This document shows positions 29,812-37,765 of a DNA stretch of 64,000 nucleotides, in pieces; within the stretch, counting starts at the first letter, position 1, and each line of letters opens with the position of its first letter. Both the position numbers and the translations under genes were made by a program. The stretch covers positions 1,860,001 through 1,924,000 of the forward strand of contig NZ_CP064955.1 in the NCBI RefSeq assembly GCF_011038645.2, written 5' to 3'. Origin of the DNA: Corynebacterium qintianiae. Its GTDB lineage: Bacteria > Actinomycetota > Actinomycetes > Mycobacteriales > Mycobacteriaceae. Under the pieces are notes generated by a model. That model was not told the DNA's origin and did not search any database. It worked only from the letters and a program-made list of their open reading frames with translations.

Positions 29812-30651
29812 TTACACCAGGAAGCGGCGGCCGTACGCGAAGGCGGCCGCGCCGATCACCGAGGCGATAACCAGGGCGAACAAGGTTTTGGAAACGGTGT
29901 TGTTGCCGGTCTCGGCGGCGATGCCGCGCTGGCTGGGCGCGGCGGCCGGCTCAGCGGTTGCCTCCGCTGCACCTGCCGCGCGCGCTGCATTTGCCCCGGC
30001 CGGGGTGGCCGCGTATTCCACGTTCTGGCCGGCTGCGCGGGCGGCCTCCAGGGCCTGGCGCGCAACCTCGGCGCCGTTGCTGGCCAGCAGAGCCTGGGAG
30101 GCGTCGGTCTCGTCGGCGGTGGGCTCGGCGTCGACGCGGGCGAGGTCGCTGACGTAGGTCTTGCCGTCGGCGTTGAGGTAGTAGCTGGTCTGGTTGACCG
30201 TCAGCACGGGCGGCAGCGCCAGCAGGCCGGCGGCGACGGGGTCTTCGGAGTCGGTGTCGACGTGCTCGGGACCGAACACGTCCTCGTGCTGGACCTCCGG
30301 CTTGACCTCGGTAGCGGGGGCGTCCGCGATCGCAGTGGCACGGGCGTCGGCGGCCTCCGCGTTGGACGGCGCGACCGCCTCCCCGGAGTCGACGAGCCCG
30401 GCGACCGCGGCACGAGAGACCTCGACAGCCTTCTCGCGGTCCTCCGAGGTAAGGGAGTTGAACGCGACCTCGGCCAGCTCGCGATCCGGAAGGTAGTGGG
30501 TGCCTTCCTGGTTGAGGAAGTACTCGTGGCCGCGGGCGTCGGCGGTCACGGCCGGGTAGTCCTCGGCCAGAGCTGCGGGAGCCGTGCCCGGGATAACGGC
30601 GAATGCGAGGGCACCGGTGAGAGCGGCGCCGATGAGGGAGGTGCGCTTCAT
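29812..30651 (-). CDS. Secreted, C-terminally anchored surface protein with two repeated motifs
   Basis: The 279-residue product has a cleavable signal peptide (MKRTSLIGAALTGALAFAV..., likely cleaved after ALA), an Ala/Glu-rich body, and a C-terminal membrane helix followed by GRRFLV, so it is anchored facing out. Two copies of a short unit (YFLNQEGTHYLPD and YYLNADGKTYVSD) stand out. No LPXTG motif is present. ATG 30651 is chosen because GGAGA precedes it and the signal peptide starts there; seven residues of extension are possible. A 21-bp palindrome lies in the promoter. I do not recognise the family; a ligand-binding or wall-adhesion role is possible. Confidence 0.75.
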   Translation of the reverse strand: MKRTSLIGAALTGALAFAVIPGTAPAALAEDYPAVTADARGHEYFLNQEGTHYLPDRELAEVAFNSLTSEDREKAVEVSRAAVAGLVDSGEAVAPSNAEAADARATAIADAPATEVKPEVQHEDVFGPEHVDTDSEDPVAAGLLALPPVLTVNQTSYYLNADGKTYVSDLARVDAEPTADETDASQALLASNGAEVARQALEAARAAGQNVEYAATPAGANAARAAGAAEATAEPAAAPSQRGIAAETGNNTVSKTLFALVIASVIGAAAFAYGRRFLV

Positions 30652-30681
30652 GTTGGTCTCTCCAAGTCTCAAGTTTAACTT

Positions 30682-30702
30682 TAAGGTTCAGCCTCAACCC
30701 TA
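30682..30702. promoter_or_regulatory. 21-bp imperfect palindrome upstream of the surface-protein gene
   Basis: TAAGGTTCAGCC/TCAACCCTA pairs with itself except at five symmetric positions (TA.GGTT.AG.CT.AACC.TA). It lies 31 bp before the ATG at 30651 and is a candidate operator. It resembles, but does not match, a DtxR box. Confidence 0.45.
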
Positions 30703-30742
30703 TCAGCTTTCACAGCCGTCACAACACTTTGACGCGCAATTG

Positions 30743-31378
30743 TTACCGGATGTCGTCCACCACACCCTCGAACTGCCACCCCACCACCGCGTTGCGCACC
30801 GAGTCCGACAACAGCGGCTGAATACAACTGATCGTCAGCAGCCTGCCCGGGGTGGCACCGGTCCCCCACACCGCGGGGTCCTCGGCCAGCGCATCCTTCG
30901 TGGGGTCATGCAGGTCCGTGGCCACGTACTTCAGCCAGCGCTCGCCGGACGCTTCCGTGCGCATATACAGCGCGTCGCCGAGGGTGACGGTGTGGGCGTT
31001 CGAGCGGGCGTCGTAAAGCGAATCGAACACTCCCGGCACCCCCGCGCCTGTGTGCCCGGCGGTGACCACCACGTCTGAAGCATGGGTGCCAGGCAGCTCG
31101 TACGGCCGGTCGGGCGCGGTGAACGCGCAGGCCAGGCGCATGGTCGCGGGGTTGATGGCGCCATCCTTGACTCGGCAGTCGCCCGGTTCGAACTCCGCAC
31201 GCAGGCCAATACGCGGCACCTCCAGCACCACCGGCCGCGACTGCGGAATCGTCTCGGGCACCTCGCTGGGCGCGGGCGCCGGGGCCGGTTCGGGCGCCGG
31301 TTCCGGGCGTGAGCACAACCCCGCGGCCGCGAGGACGACCACTGCGAGAAGGATCAGCGCCGCTGCGCGCCTGCGCAT
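30743..31378 (-). CDS. Sortase-like membrane-anchored transpeptidase
   Basis: The product (211 residues from ATG 31378) has an N-terminal membrane helix after MRRR, a Pro/Glu-rich linker, and a sortase-like beta domain with the catalytic His in VVTAGHTG, Cys in LLTISCIQP and a candidate Arg in SVRNAVVGW. Sortases join surface proteins to the wall or to each other. It resembles the single-gene class E/F types rather than the pilus sortase at 38 kb. AGGAAG lies 6 nt before ATG 31378. A GTG at 31441 would add 21 residues. The N-terminus KIYMRRRAAAL resembles that of the protein at 1130-1900. Confidence 0.75.
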   Translation of the reverse strand: MRRRAAALILLAVVVLAAAGLCSRPEPAPEPAPAPAPSEVPETIPQSRPVVLEVPRIGLRAEFEPGDCRVKDGAINPATMRLACAFTAPDRPYELPGTHASDVVVTAGHTGAGVPGVFDSLYDARSNAHTVTLGDALYMRTEASGERWLKYVATDLHDPTKDALAEDPAVWGTGATPGRLLTISCIQPLLSDSVRNAVVGWQFEGVVDDIR

Positions 31379-31422
31379 GTAGATCTTCCTCGGATGCACG
31401 TATCGCTGTGGCACAAGGAACA

Positions 31423-31442
31423 ACGTATCGGATACGTACACT
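31423..31442 (+). promoter_or_regulatory. Palindromic operator candidate and -10 element of the rhodanese gene
   Basis: ACGTATC-G-GATACGT (31423-31437) is a perfect 7-bp inverted repeat. It abuts TACACT (31437-31442), a -10 element 7 nt before the rhodanese ATG. A half-site, ACGTATC, recurs at 31398-31404. A regulator could control both divergent genes. Confidence 0.4.
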
Positions 31443-31449
31443 GGCGGGC

Positions 31450-31749
31450 ATGAAGACAGTCACTGTTACTGAAGTTCCCCAAGGCGCGCAGCTTATCGAC
31501 GTCCGCGAGCCCGACGAGTACACCGAAGTCCGCGCCGCCGGTGCGGTCAACCTGCCGCTGAGCGATTTCGCCGCGCAGGCCGGCACGATCAACCCCGACG
31601 AGGACATCTACGTGATCTGCCGCTCCGGCGGCCGCTCTGCCCAGGCCGCCGAGTACTTGGAGCAGGCCCGCGGCTGGGACAACGTGATCAACGTCGAGGG
31701 CGGCACCATCGCGTGGGTCGAGTCTGACCTGCCCCACGAACGCGGCTAA
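31450..31749 (+). CDS. Rhodanese-domain sulfurtransferase
   Basis: The 99-residue product is a single rhodanese domain (LIDVREPDEYTEVRAAGAVNLPLSDF) with active-site Cys in VICRSGGRS. Such proteins move sulfane sulfur from thiosulfate or persulfides to acceptors. ATG 31450 is chosen because longer frames have no signal, and the -10 at 31437 would make the mRNA leaderless. The gene carries one copy of the repeated 10-mer. Substrate unknown. Confidence 0.9.
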   Translation: MKTVTVTEVPQGAQLIDVREPDEYTEVRAAGAVNLPLSDFAAQAGTINPDEDIYVICRSGGRSAQAAEYLEQARGWDNVINVEGGTIAWVESDLPHERG

Positions 31750-31771
31750 GTGGTTGGTCGGGCCTACTGTT

Positions 31772-31799
31772 TTGTTCGTCCAGTGATTGCCTTTATGCT
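31772..31799 (+). promoter_or_regulatory. Promoter of the MarR gene
   Basis: TTGTTC (31772-31777), 16 bp, TATGCT (31794-31799). The start codon follows 6 nt later, so the transcript is predicted to be leaderless. Confidence 0.55.
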
Positions 31800-31805
31800 G
31801 GGCGC

Positions 31806-32258
31806 ATGGCTTCGATTGATCTCCCCAGCGCCTTAATTAAGTCCCCCTCGTTCCAAATCGAGCGGGTGCGCCGACACACGAAGGACGAGGTCGAGCGCGC
31901 TTTGAGCGCCCAGGGCACCACGATGCGGGAGTTCTGGATCCTCACGTGCGTCGTCGGCCAGGCGTATTCGCAGACGCAGCTCGCGGAGCTACTCGCGATC
32001 GACGCCTCCGACATGGTGCGCCTGATCGATTCGCTGGAAAAGCACGGTTGGGTCACGCGCGACAGGGACCCCAAGGACCGCCGCCGGCAGATTGTCACCC
32101 CGACCAAGAAGGGCACGAAGTCGCAGGCGCAGCTCGCGGCGGAGGTCGCCGCGGCCGAGGACCGCGCCCTCGACGTGTCCACCACCAAGCAGCTCAAGAG
32201 CCTAAAGAAGCTCTCGAAGGCGATCCTGCAGGACGGCGAGCCGGACAAGGCCAGTTAA
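31806..32258 (+). CDS. MarR-family transcriptional regulator
   Basis: The 150-residue protein has the MarR winged-helix core (YSQTQLAELLAIDASDMVRLIDSLEKHGWVTRDRDPKDRRRQIVTPT) between helical dimerisation ends. MarR proteins are usually ligand-released repressors of nearby genes. Its neighbour 80 bp downstream on the same strand is the large Pls/PosA-type synthetase, so it may control that gene. The ligand is unknown. The coiled C-terminus is Lys-rich. Confidence 0.9.
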   Translation: MASIDLPSALIKSPSFQIERVRRHTKDEVERALSAQGTTMREFWILTCVVGQAYSQTQLAELLAIDASDMVRLIDSLEKHGWVTRDRDPKDRRRQIVTPTKKGTKSQAQLAAEVAAAEDRALDVSTTKQLKSLKKLSKAILQDGEPDKAS

Positions 32259-32304
32259 GCCCCCGCCGCCCATGCCCGAAGATCATGGGTAAACACCCAC
32301 AATT

Positions 32305-32331
32305 TTGACTGTGGGGATATCCCACTATCCT
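32305..32331 (+). promoter_or_regulatory. Putative promoter of the Pls/PosA-type synthetase
   Basis: TTGACT (32305-32310) and TATCCT (32326-32331) are 15 bp apart, and the ATG comes 7 nt after the -10, again leaderless. The -35 spacing is short, so only the -10 is reasonably supported. Confidence 0.4.
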
Positions 32332-32338
32332 GTAAGCC

Positions 32339-35300
32339 ATGAACGACAAGCTCCTGCGCTCCCATCTCGCCCCCGAACCGCGCACGCTTATCGACGTCCT
32401 CACCACCACCGCCGAAACATACCCCGACGCCGCCGCCATCGACGACGGGGTCGGCGATGTTCTGACCTACGCCGAGCTGACCGAGCAGGTCGCCGCCTAC
32501 GCCGCCGAGCTGCACCGCAACGGAATCCGCCGGGGGGACAGGATCGGCGTGCGAATGACGTCGGGAAACCGCGATCTCTACGTCGCCATCCTGGCCACCA
32601 TGTGGGCGGGATGCGCGTACGTACCCGTCGACGCGGACGACCCCGACGAGCGCGCCGAGCTGGTTTTCGACGAGGCCCGCATCAACGGTCTGTTCTCCGA
32701 CGACGGCTTCCGCGCGCTCACGCCCGCACGCCCCGGGGACACCGAGCTGCCGCATCTCGACGACGACTGCTGGATCATCTTCACCTCCGGCTCCACCGGC
32801 ACCCCCAAGGGCGTGGCGGTAACGCACCGCTCGGCCGCCGCGTTCGTGGACGCCGAGGCGCGCCTGTTCTGCCAGGACCAGCCGCTGGGTCCCGACGACC
32901 GGGTGCTGGCCGGTTTGTCGGTCGCCTTCGACGCCTCCTGCGAGGAGATGTGGCTGGCGTGGGGCCACGGCGCCTGCCTGGTGCCCGCGCCGCGCTCGCT
33001 GGTGCGCTCCGGCCAGGACCTGGGGCCGTGGCTGATCCGCCGCGACATTACCGTGGTCTCCACCGTGCCCACCCTCGCAGGGCTCTGGCCCGCGGAGGCG
33101 CTGGACAACGTGCGCCTGCTCATCGTCGGCGGCGAGGCCTGCTCGCAGGAACTCGTGGAGCGCCTCGCCACCCCGGACCGCGAGATGTGGAACACCTACG
33201 GCCCGACCGAGGCGACCGTCGTGGCCTCGGCCGCGCGCCTGGAGCCGGGCAAGCCGGTCACCATCGGCTGGGCGCTCGACGGCTGGGACCTGCACGTGGC
33301 GGAGACCGAGCCCGGCGCGGGCGGTGAGCTCGTCATCGGCGGCGTGGGCCTAGCCCGCTACCTCGACTCGGCGAAGGACGCGGAGAAGTACGCGCCCCTG
33401 AACCAACCCGGCGGGCCCGCGTGGGAGCGCGCCTACCGCACCGGTGACAACGTGCGCCCCACCGCAGACGGCCTGGCGTTCATCGGGCGCGCCGACGACC
33501 AGGTCAAGATCGGCGGCCGGCGCATCGAGCTCGGTGAGGTCGAGGCGAACGTGGCGGCCCTGCCCGGCGTCTACAACTCCGCCGTCGCCGTCCAGACCAC
33601 CGGCGCGGGCGACAAGGTGCTCGTCGGTTACGTCTCGCCTGACGAAGGCGCGACGCTGAACGTGCCGGAGTTGCGCGAGCGCCTCGCCGAGCTGATGCCC
33701 GCCGCGCTCGTACCGCGCCTGCACGTCATGGACGAGCTGCCGATCCGCACCTCCGGCAAGGTGGACAAGAAGGCACTGCCGTGGCCGCTGCCCGCGTCTG
33801 TCGACGTCGACGGTATGACGCCGACCGAAACGTGGCTGGCCGCGGTGTGGCTCGACGTTCTCGGCTTGCCCGCGCAATCGCGCGACGCGGACTTCTTCGA
33901 GCTCGGCGGCTCCTCGCTCGCCGCCGCGTCGCTGGTGGCGCGCTTGCGCGAGCGCGTGCCCACGATCGCGGTGCGCGACCTCTACGACCACCCGCGCCTC
34001 GAGGCGCTGGCGAACTACGTCGACTCCCTCGGGGCCGCCGCCGCAGTGGAGACGCGCCACGTCAAGCCTGTCTCGGCGGGTACGCGGGTTGCGCAGTTAC
34101 TCATCCAGATCCCCGCGATGACGCTGCACGCGGCGACGTTTGTCACGTGGTGGGCGATTATCGCCAACGCGCTCGGCTGGGTGTCGCTGAGCTGGACCGC
34201 GCTCGCGGTGCTGTTCGTCGTATTGTGCACCCCGGTCGGCCGCCTGCCCCTCGGTGCCCTGGGCGCGCGCCTCATCCGCGGGCGCATCCGGCCCGGTGAG
34301 TACCCGCGCGGCGGCCGCGTCCACCTGCGCCTGTGGGCGGCGGAACGCTGGGTCGCGGCCTCCGGTGCGCTGAACGTCTCCGGTTCGACGTGGGTGGCGT
34401 ACTTCGCCCGGCTGCTGGGGGCGAGCGTTGGGCGGGGCGTCGATATGCACACCGTGCCCCCGACGACGGGCCTGCTTACGCTCGGCGACAACGCCGCCAT
34501 CGAGCCCGAGGTCGACCTGTCCGGTTACTGGCTCGACGGTGATGTCCTGCGCGTGGGCGCCGTCACAATCGGTGACGACGCCCGCGTCGGCGCGCGCTCG
34601 ACCCTGCTGCCCGGCGCCGACATTCACGCCGGCGCTCACATTGAGCCCGGGTCCACAGTGACCGGCGACAAGCCCGTGAAGAAGGGCGCGCGCTGGGCGG
34701 GCTCGCCCGCGCGCAAGGTGGGCCGCTCGAAGCAGCGCTTCCCCGATTACCACCCGCCGCGCCGCCGCTACTGGGCGTGGCTCTACGGCGCCACCGCGCT
34801 GCTGCTCGCGGCCGTGCCGGTTGTTTCCGCGCTGGCTGGCGTGGCCGCCGTGCTTGGGTTGATTGCGCTCACCGGTGGCAGCCCGTACATCGGTGCGCTG
34901 CTGTTCGCCCCCGTCGGCGCCCTGGTCTACCTGGGCCTCTACTCCGCGCTGACCTGGGTCGGCGTGCGTCTGAGCTCGCTGGGCCTGCGCCCCGGTGTCA
35001 GCCCCGTGCGATCCGCGCAGGGCTGGCGCCTGTGGACCATCACGCGCCTGCTTGACGACGCCCGCACGCGTTTCTTCCCCGTCTACGCCGGCGGCCTGAC
35101 CCCGCGCTGGCTGCGCTCGCTGGGTGCGACCGTGGGCCAGGACGTGGAAATTTCCACGGCGCTGATGATCCCGAAGCTGACCACCGTCAAGGACGGCGCG
35201 TTCCTCGCCGACGACACGCTCGTGGGCACCTACGAGCTCGGCCACGGGTGGATGCGCACGGGTGAAACCACAATCGGCAAACGGTCCTTCGTGGGCAACT

Positions 35301-36145
35301 CCGGCATCACCGAGCCCGGCCGCAAGCTGGCCAAGAACTCCCTGGTGGCCGTGCTGTCCTCCACGCCGAAGAAGTCCAAGTCGGGCTCCAATTGGTGGGG
35401 CTCGCCCCCGGAGCGGATGCGCCGCGTGGAGGTCACGGCGCTGGGTGGTGAGGCGTTGACGTACAGGCCGTCCGCGAGCGTGAAGCGCAAGCGCGGATTC
35501 GTGGAGACGCTGCGCCTGCTCGCCCCCATGGGCCACGGTGTGCTCGCCGCCGCGTTCATCGCGCTGGTGCACTTCGCGCTGGTGCAGCTCGGGTGGTGGG
35601 CCTACGCGCTGGGCGGGCTGGCGTTCATGGCCGTCGGTATTGCTGCGGTGTTGATGACCGCGTTGGTCAAGTGGGTCTGCGTCGGCCGCCACGTCCCCGG
35701 TGAGCACCCGTTGTACAGCTGGTTCGTGTGGTTCAACGAGCTGCAGGACCAGTTCGTGGAGATGGTCGCCGCGCCGTGGTTCTTCACCCACGCCTACGGC
35801 ACCGCCGAGATGAACCTGGCGCTGCGTTTGCTGGGGGTTCGGGTCGGCCGCGGCGCGTGGATCGACTCCTACTGGTTCCCGGAGACCGACCTGTGCGTGG
35901 TCGGCGCGGGCGCGACGGTGGGGCCAGGCACCGTGGTGCAAACGCACCTGTTCCAGGACCGCGTGATGTCGCTGGATGAGGTGACGCTCGGCGACGGTGC
36001 CACGCTCGCGGCCCACTCCGTCGCCCTGCCCGCTTCTGTGATCGGCGACGGCGCGACGGTGTGGCCGGGCTCGCTGATGATGCGCGGCGACCAGGTACCG
36101 GGGTCGACCGTGTGGCAGGGCAACCCGATCGAACCGCGGGGGTAG
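32339..36145 (+). CDS. Pls/PosA-family non-ribosomal peptide synthetase, membrane-embedded
   Basis: This 1268-residue protein combines an adenylation domain, a carrier domain and a membrane part. A-domain motifs are in order: FTSGSTGTPKG (~148-158), NTYGPTE (285), YRTGD (366), VKIGGRRIELGEVE (~389) and SGKVDKKALP (~471). The carrier domain has LGGSSL with likely phosphopantetheine Ser526. Six membrane helices in three pairs (~584-640, 811-880, 1063-1115) are each followed by a hexapeptide-repeat (left-handed beta-helix-like) domain. This is the layout of epsilon-poly-lysine synthetase (Pls) and poly-ornithine synthetase (PosA), which join one amino acid into a homopolymer without a condensation domain. 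The substrate cannot be read here. No 4'-phosphopantetheinyl transferase lies in the window. Confidence 0.85.
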   Translation: MNDKLLRSHLAPEPRTLIDVLTTTAETYPDAAAIDDGVGDVLTYAELTEQVAAYAAELHRNGIRRGDRIGVRMTSGNRDLYVAILATMWAGCAYVPVDADDPDERAELVFDEARINGLFSDDGFRALTPARPGDTELPHLDDDCWIIFTSGSTGTPKGVAVTHRSAAAFVDAEARLFCQDQPLGPDDRVLAGLSVAFDASCEEMWLAWGHGACLVPAPRSLVRSGQDLGPWLIRRDITVVSTVPTLAGLWPAEALDNVRLLIVGGEACSQELVERLATPDREMWNTYGPTEATVVASAARLEPGKPVTIGWALDGWDLHVAETEPGAGGELVIGGVGLARYLDSAKDAEKYAPLNQPGGPAWERAYRTGDNVRPTADGLAFIGRADDQVKIGGRRIELGEVEANVAALPGVYNSAVAVQTTGAGDKVLVGYVSPDEGATLNVPELRERLAELMPAALVPRLHVMDELPIRTSGKVDKKALPWPLPASVDVDGMTPTETWLAAVWLDVLGLPAQSRDADFFELGGSSLAAASLVARLRERVPTIAVRDLYDHPRLEALANYVDSLGAAAAVETRHVKPVSAGTRVAQLLIQIPAMTLHAATFVTWWAIIANALGWVSLSWTALAVLFVVLCTPVGRLPLGALGARLIRGRIRPGEYPRGGRVHLRLWAAERWVAASGALNVSGSTWVAYFARLLGASVGRGVDMHTVPPTTGLLTLGDNAAIEPEVDLSGYWLDGDVLRVGAVTIGDDARVGARSTLLPGADIHAGAHIEPGSTVTGDKPVKKGARWAGSPARKVGRSKQRFPDYHPPRRRYWAWLYGATALLLAAVPVVSALAGVAAVLGLIALTGGSPYIGALLFAPVGALVYLGLYSALTWVGVRLSSLGLRPGVSPVRSAQGWRLWTITRLLDDARTRFFPVYAGGLTPRWLRSLGATVGQDVEISTALMIPKLTTVKDGAFLADDTLVGTYELGHGWMRTGETTIGKRSFVGNSGITEPGRKLAKNSLVAVLSSTPKKSKSGSNWWGSPPERMRRVEVTALGGEALTYRPSASVKRKRGFVETLRLLAPMGHGVLAAAFIALVHFALVQLGWWAYALGGLAFMAVGIAAVLMTALVKWVCVGRHVPGEHPLYSWFVWFNELQDQFVEMVAAPWFFTHAYGTAEMNLALRLLGVRVGRGAWIDSYWFPETDLCVVGAGATVGPGTVVQTHLFQDRVMSLDEVTLGDGATLAAHSVALPASVIGDGATVWPGSLMMRGDQVPGSTVWQGNPIEPRG

Positions 36146-36462
36146 GTCGCGTCGCGGTTGGGTGTGACATCGCGGGGGTGGAATGTCACAGTCAACGGTT
36201 TCAGACAGGTGCTCACCTGGGGTTTTACCCCGCGGCGGGGCTTCACCGTGACATCTGACCGGGCGAAATAACACTGGAAACAATAAAACGCACCTGTGGA
36301 CGATTTCTCCACCGCCGACGCTGCACGCGTTATTCACGTAGCGCAACGGGATCATGGTGAAGCACCGCTCAAAGAATACGTGCACCGGGGTTGCCAAAGC
36401 AGCAACCCGCCGCCGCACCAAACTGTGGGGAGATTGACGGCTCAGGTCCCCACAAGCAGCAC
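36146..36462. other. 317-bp intergenic region between convergent genes
   Basis: It contains repeat copy B (36180-36255), then two hairpin-capable stretches: GGTTGC...GCAACC (about 36387-36405) and TGTGGGGA...TCCCCACA (about 36424-36455). The second could end the leftward or rightward transcript although its T-tract is poor. The short ORF reading frames here have no family resemblance, and I see no gene. Confidence 0.5.
36180..36255. repeat. Dispersed palindromic repeat, copy B
   Basis: It runs from GGAATGTCACAGTCAA to CACCGTGACATC with centre CACCTGGGGTTTTACC. Ends are inverted repeats of each other and match copies A and C. An extra outward-facing TGTGACATC precedes it at about 36162-36170. 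It lies between two convergent genes. Confidence 0.8.
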
Positions 36463-37647
36463 CTACGTTGAGAGAACTCTCTCAATCCACTCCGACATAG
36501 CACCGCCATTGAGAAGCATTGCCCATGTGGCTAGATGGTCGTAGGCCTTACCTTCGTAGATCAGCGGGTCTTTGCTCTCTCGCAGATCCTTGCTGCGGAG
36601 CGAATGAACTGCGAGCACTTCTTCGGAATCCCCCCGGAAAATGGGCCCGCCCGAATCACCATACTGCGCTGTCTGTTGCCCTTCCCCAAGAATAAGGTTG
36701 ACAACCGGATACGGCTTTTCTAAAACTCGGGCTGGATTCTTGGTTCCGACAACGTACTGCAAAGACGTCTCTCGCGCGATAACTCCGTTGGCCATTCGCG
36801 TCACCCGATCCATTGCTTGACCGTACTGAGTTACGGCACCACCAACCTCAACCGGGCTACGGGAAACAGTCATGGGACGAATTCCTACGAGCGGTGACTT
36901 CAACTGAATAAACGCGATATCTGATCCGTCAGCAGGGTAGGCGATGTCGACTGCCTCGTAGCGATTCCCGTCGAAAGTTGTTATCGAGAGATTCGTTATC
37001 ACCGGCTTGTCCGCGCTTGGCGGAACAAGCTCTTTGAGCTGCGGCTTAGGAGACTCAGTGGGGCTAGGCGTCTCTTCCGGCGTTGGTTCTTCAGTCGAAT
37101 CTGTGGCCGCGGAGCTTGAACCACTTCCACCGCCGGCGAGGGCGATAATAATCGCAATGAGCGATCCAATCGCGCCTAGACCAGCAAGTATGCCGATGAT
37201 GGGGCCGGGGTCGATCTGGCTCCACTGAGGTTGCAGGCTTTCAACCTGATCTCTGACCTCGGCGGCGAGTTCACGGTCTTCCCGTTCTACAACCGCCAAA
37301 GGCTTCTGGGTAGTGGAAACGCCGCCGTCAAAATCGGCTTCGTATATCGCCGTGAAGTCCGACTTCTGTTCGACTTCTGCTCGCATGAGACAATGGCGAG
37401 CCGTTAACACCCACTGACTTGTCGGCTCACCTGGGTTGGCAACGGCGGTTCCCGTGCACAAAGTTCCCGCACCAGCGCCCGGCGCTGTATTGAAAATGCT
37501 CACCACCGCCCTGCTTCTCACGTCTTGATCTGCCGGGGTTTCACCGTTTTCAATCGAGTGCGCCGTCGGCGCAGAGACCACCCCTAACGCGAGCGACACC
37601 GAGGTGGAAATGGCCAATAGGCGAGCTAGCGTCTGGATTCTGATCAT
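36463..37647 (-). CDS. Trypsin-like serine protease with a transmembrane insertion
   Basis: The 394-residue protein has a signal peptide and the S1 catalytic triad: His85 (TARHC), Asp243 (DIAFIQL) and Ser332 (YGDSGGP). Between the His and the Asp, where a normal S1 fold has only a loop, lies a hydrophobic segment of about 25 residues (149-173, IIGILAGLGAIGSLIAIIIAL) followed by Gly/Ser and Glu/Pro/Thr-rich sequence of about 35 residues. The protease domain therefore appears tethered through its own middle. GGAGG precedes the ATG. The codon use looks less GC-rich than in neighbouring genes. It is next to the pilus locus, so a role in surface processing is possible, but no substrate can be named. 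Confidence 0.85.
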   Translation of the reverse strand: MIRIQTLARLLAISTSVSLALGVVSAPTAHSIENGETPADQDVRSRAVVSIFNTAPGAGAGTLCTGTAVANPGEPTSQWVLTARHCLMRAEVEQKSDFTAIYEADFDGGVSTTQKPLAVVEREDRELAAEVRDQVESLQPQWSQIDPGPIIGILAGLGAIGSLIAIIIALAGGGSGSSSAATDSTEEPTPEETPSPTESPKPQLKELVPPSADKPVITNLSITTFDGNRYEAVDIAYPADGSDIAFIQLKSPLVGIRPMTVSRSPVEVGGAVTQYGQAMDRVTRMANGVIARETSLQYVVGTKNPARVLEKPYPVVNLILGEGQQTAQYGDSGGPIFRGDSEEVLAVHSLRSKDLRESKDPLIYEGKAYDHLATWAMLLNGGAMSEWIERVLST

Positions 37648-37765
37648 TTAGAAACCTCCAGTGTGAGTAGGGATGCGGCTGAAGCAGGTCCAGATACGTG
37701 GGCCAATCGCTGCAGCAAATTGATTAAAGATACCTGCGAAAGTACCGTACAAGGTTTCGGTGCCC

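Noticed and set aside
29308-30678. 456-codon rightward ORF after ppa
   Set aside because: It runs through the ppa 3' end, its terminator, the tandem repeat and antisense to the surface-protein gene. It has low-complexity Arg/Gly sequence only.
30682-30702. DtxR box assignment
   Set aside because: The palindrome has one extra base in each half compared with the 19-bp DtxR consensus, so only a generic operator is claimed.
36296-36544. 82-codon rightward ORF between the synthetase and the protease
   Set aside because: It overlaps the protease 3' end and has no family resemblance. The region is better explained as repeat and terminator-like hairpins.
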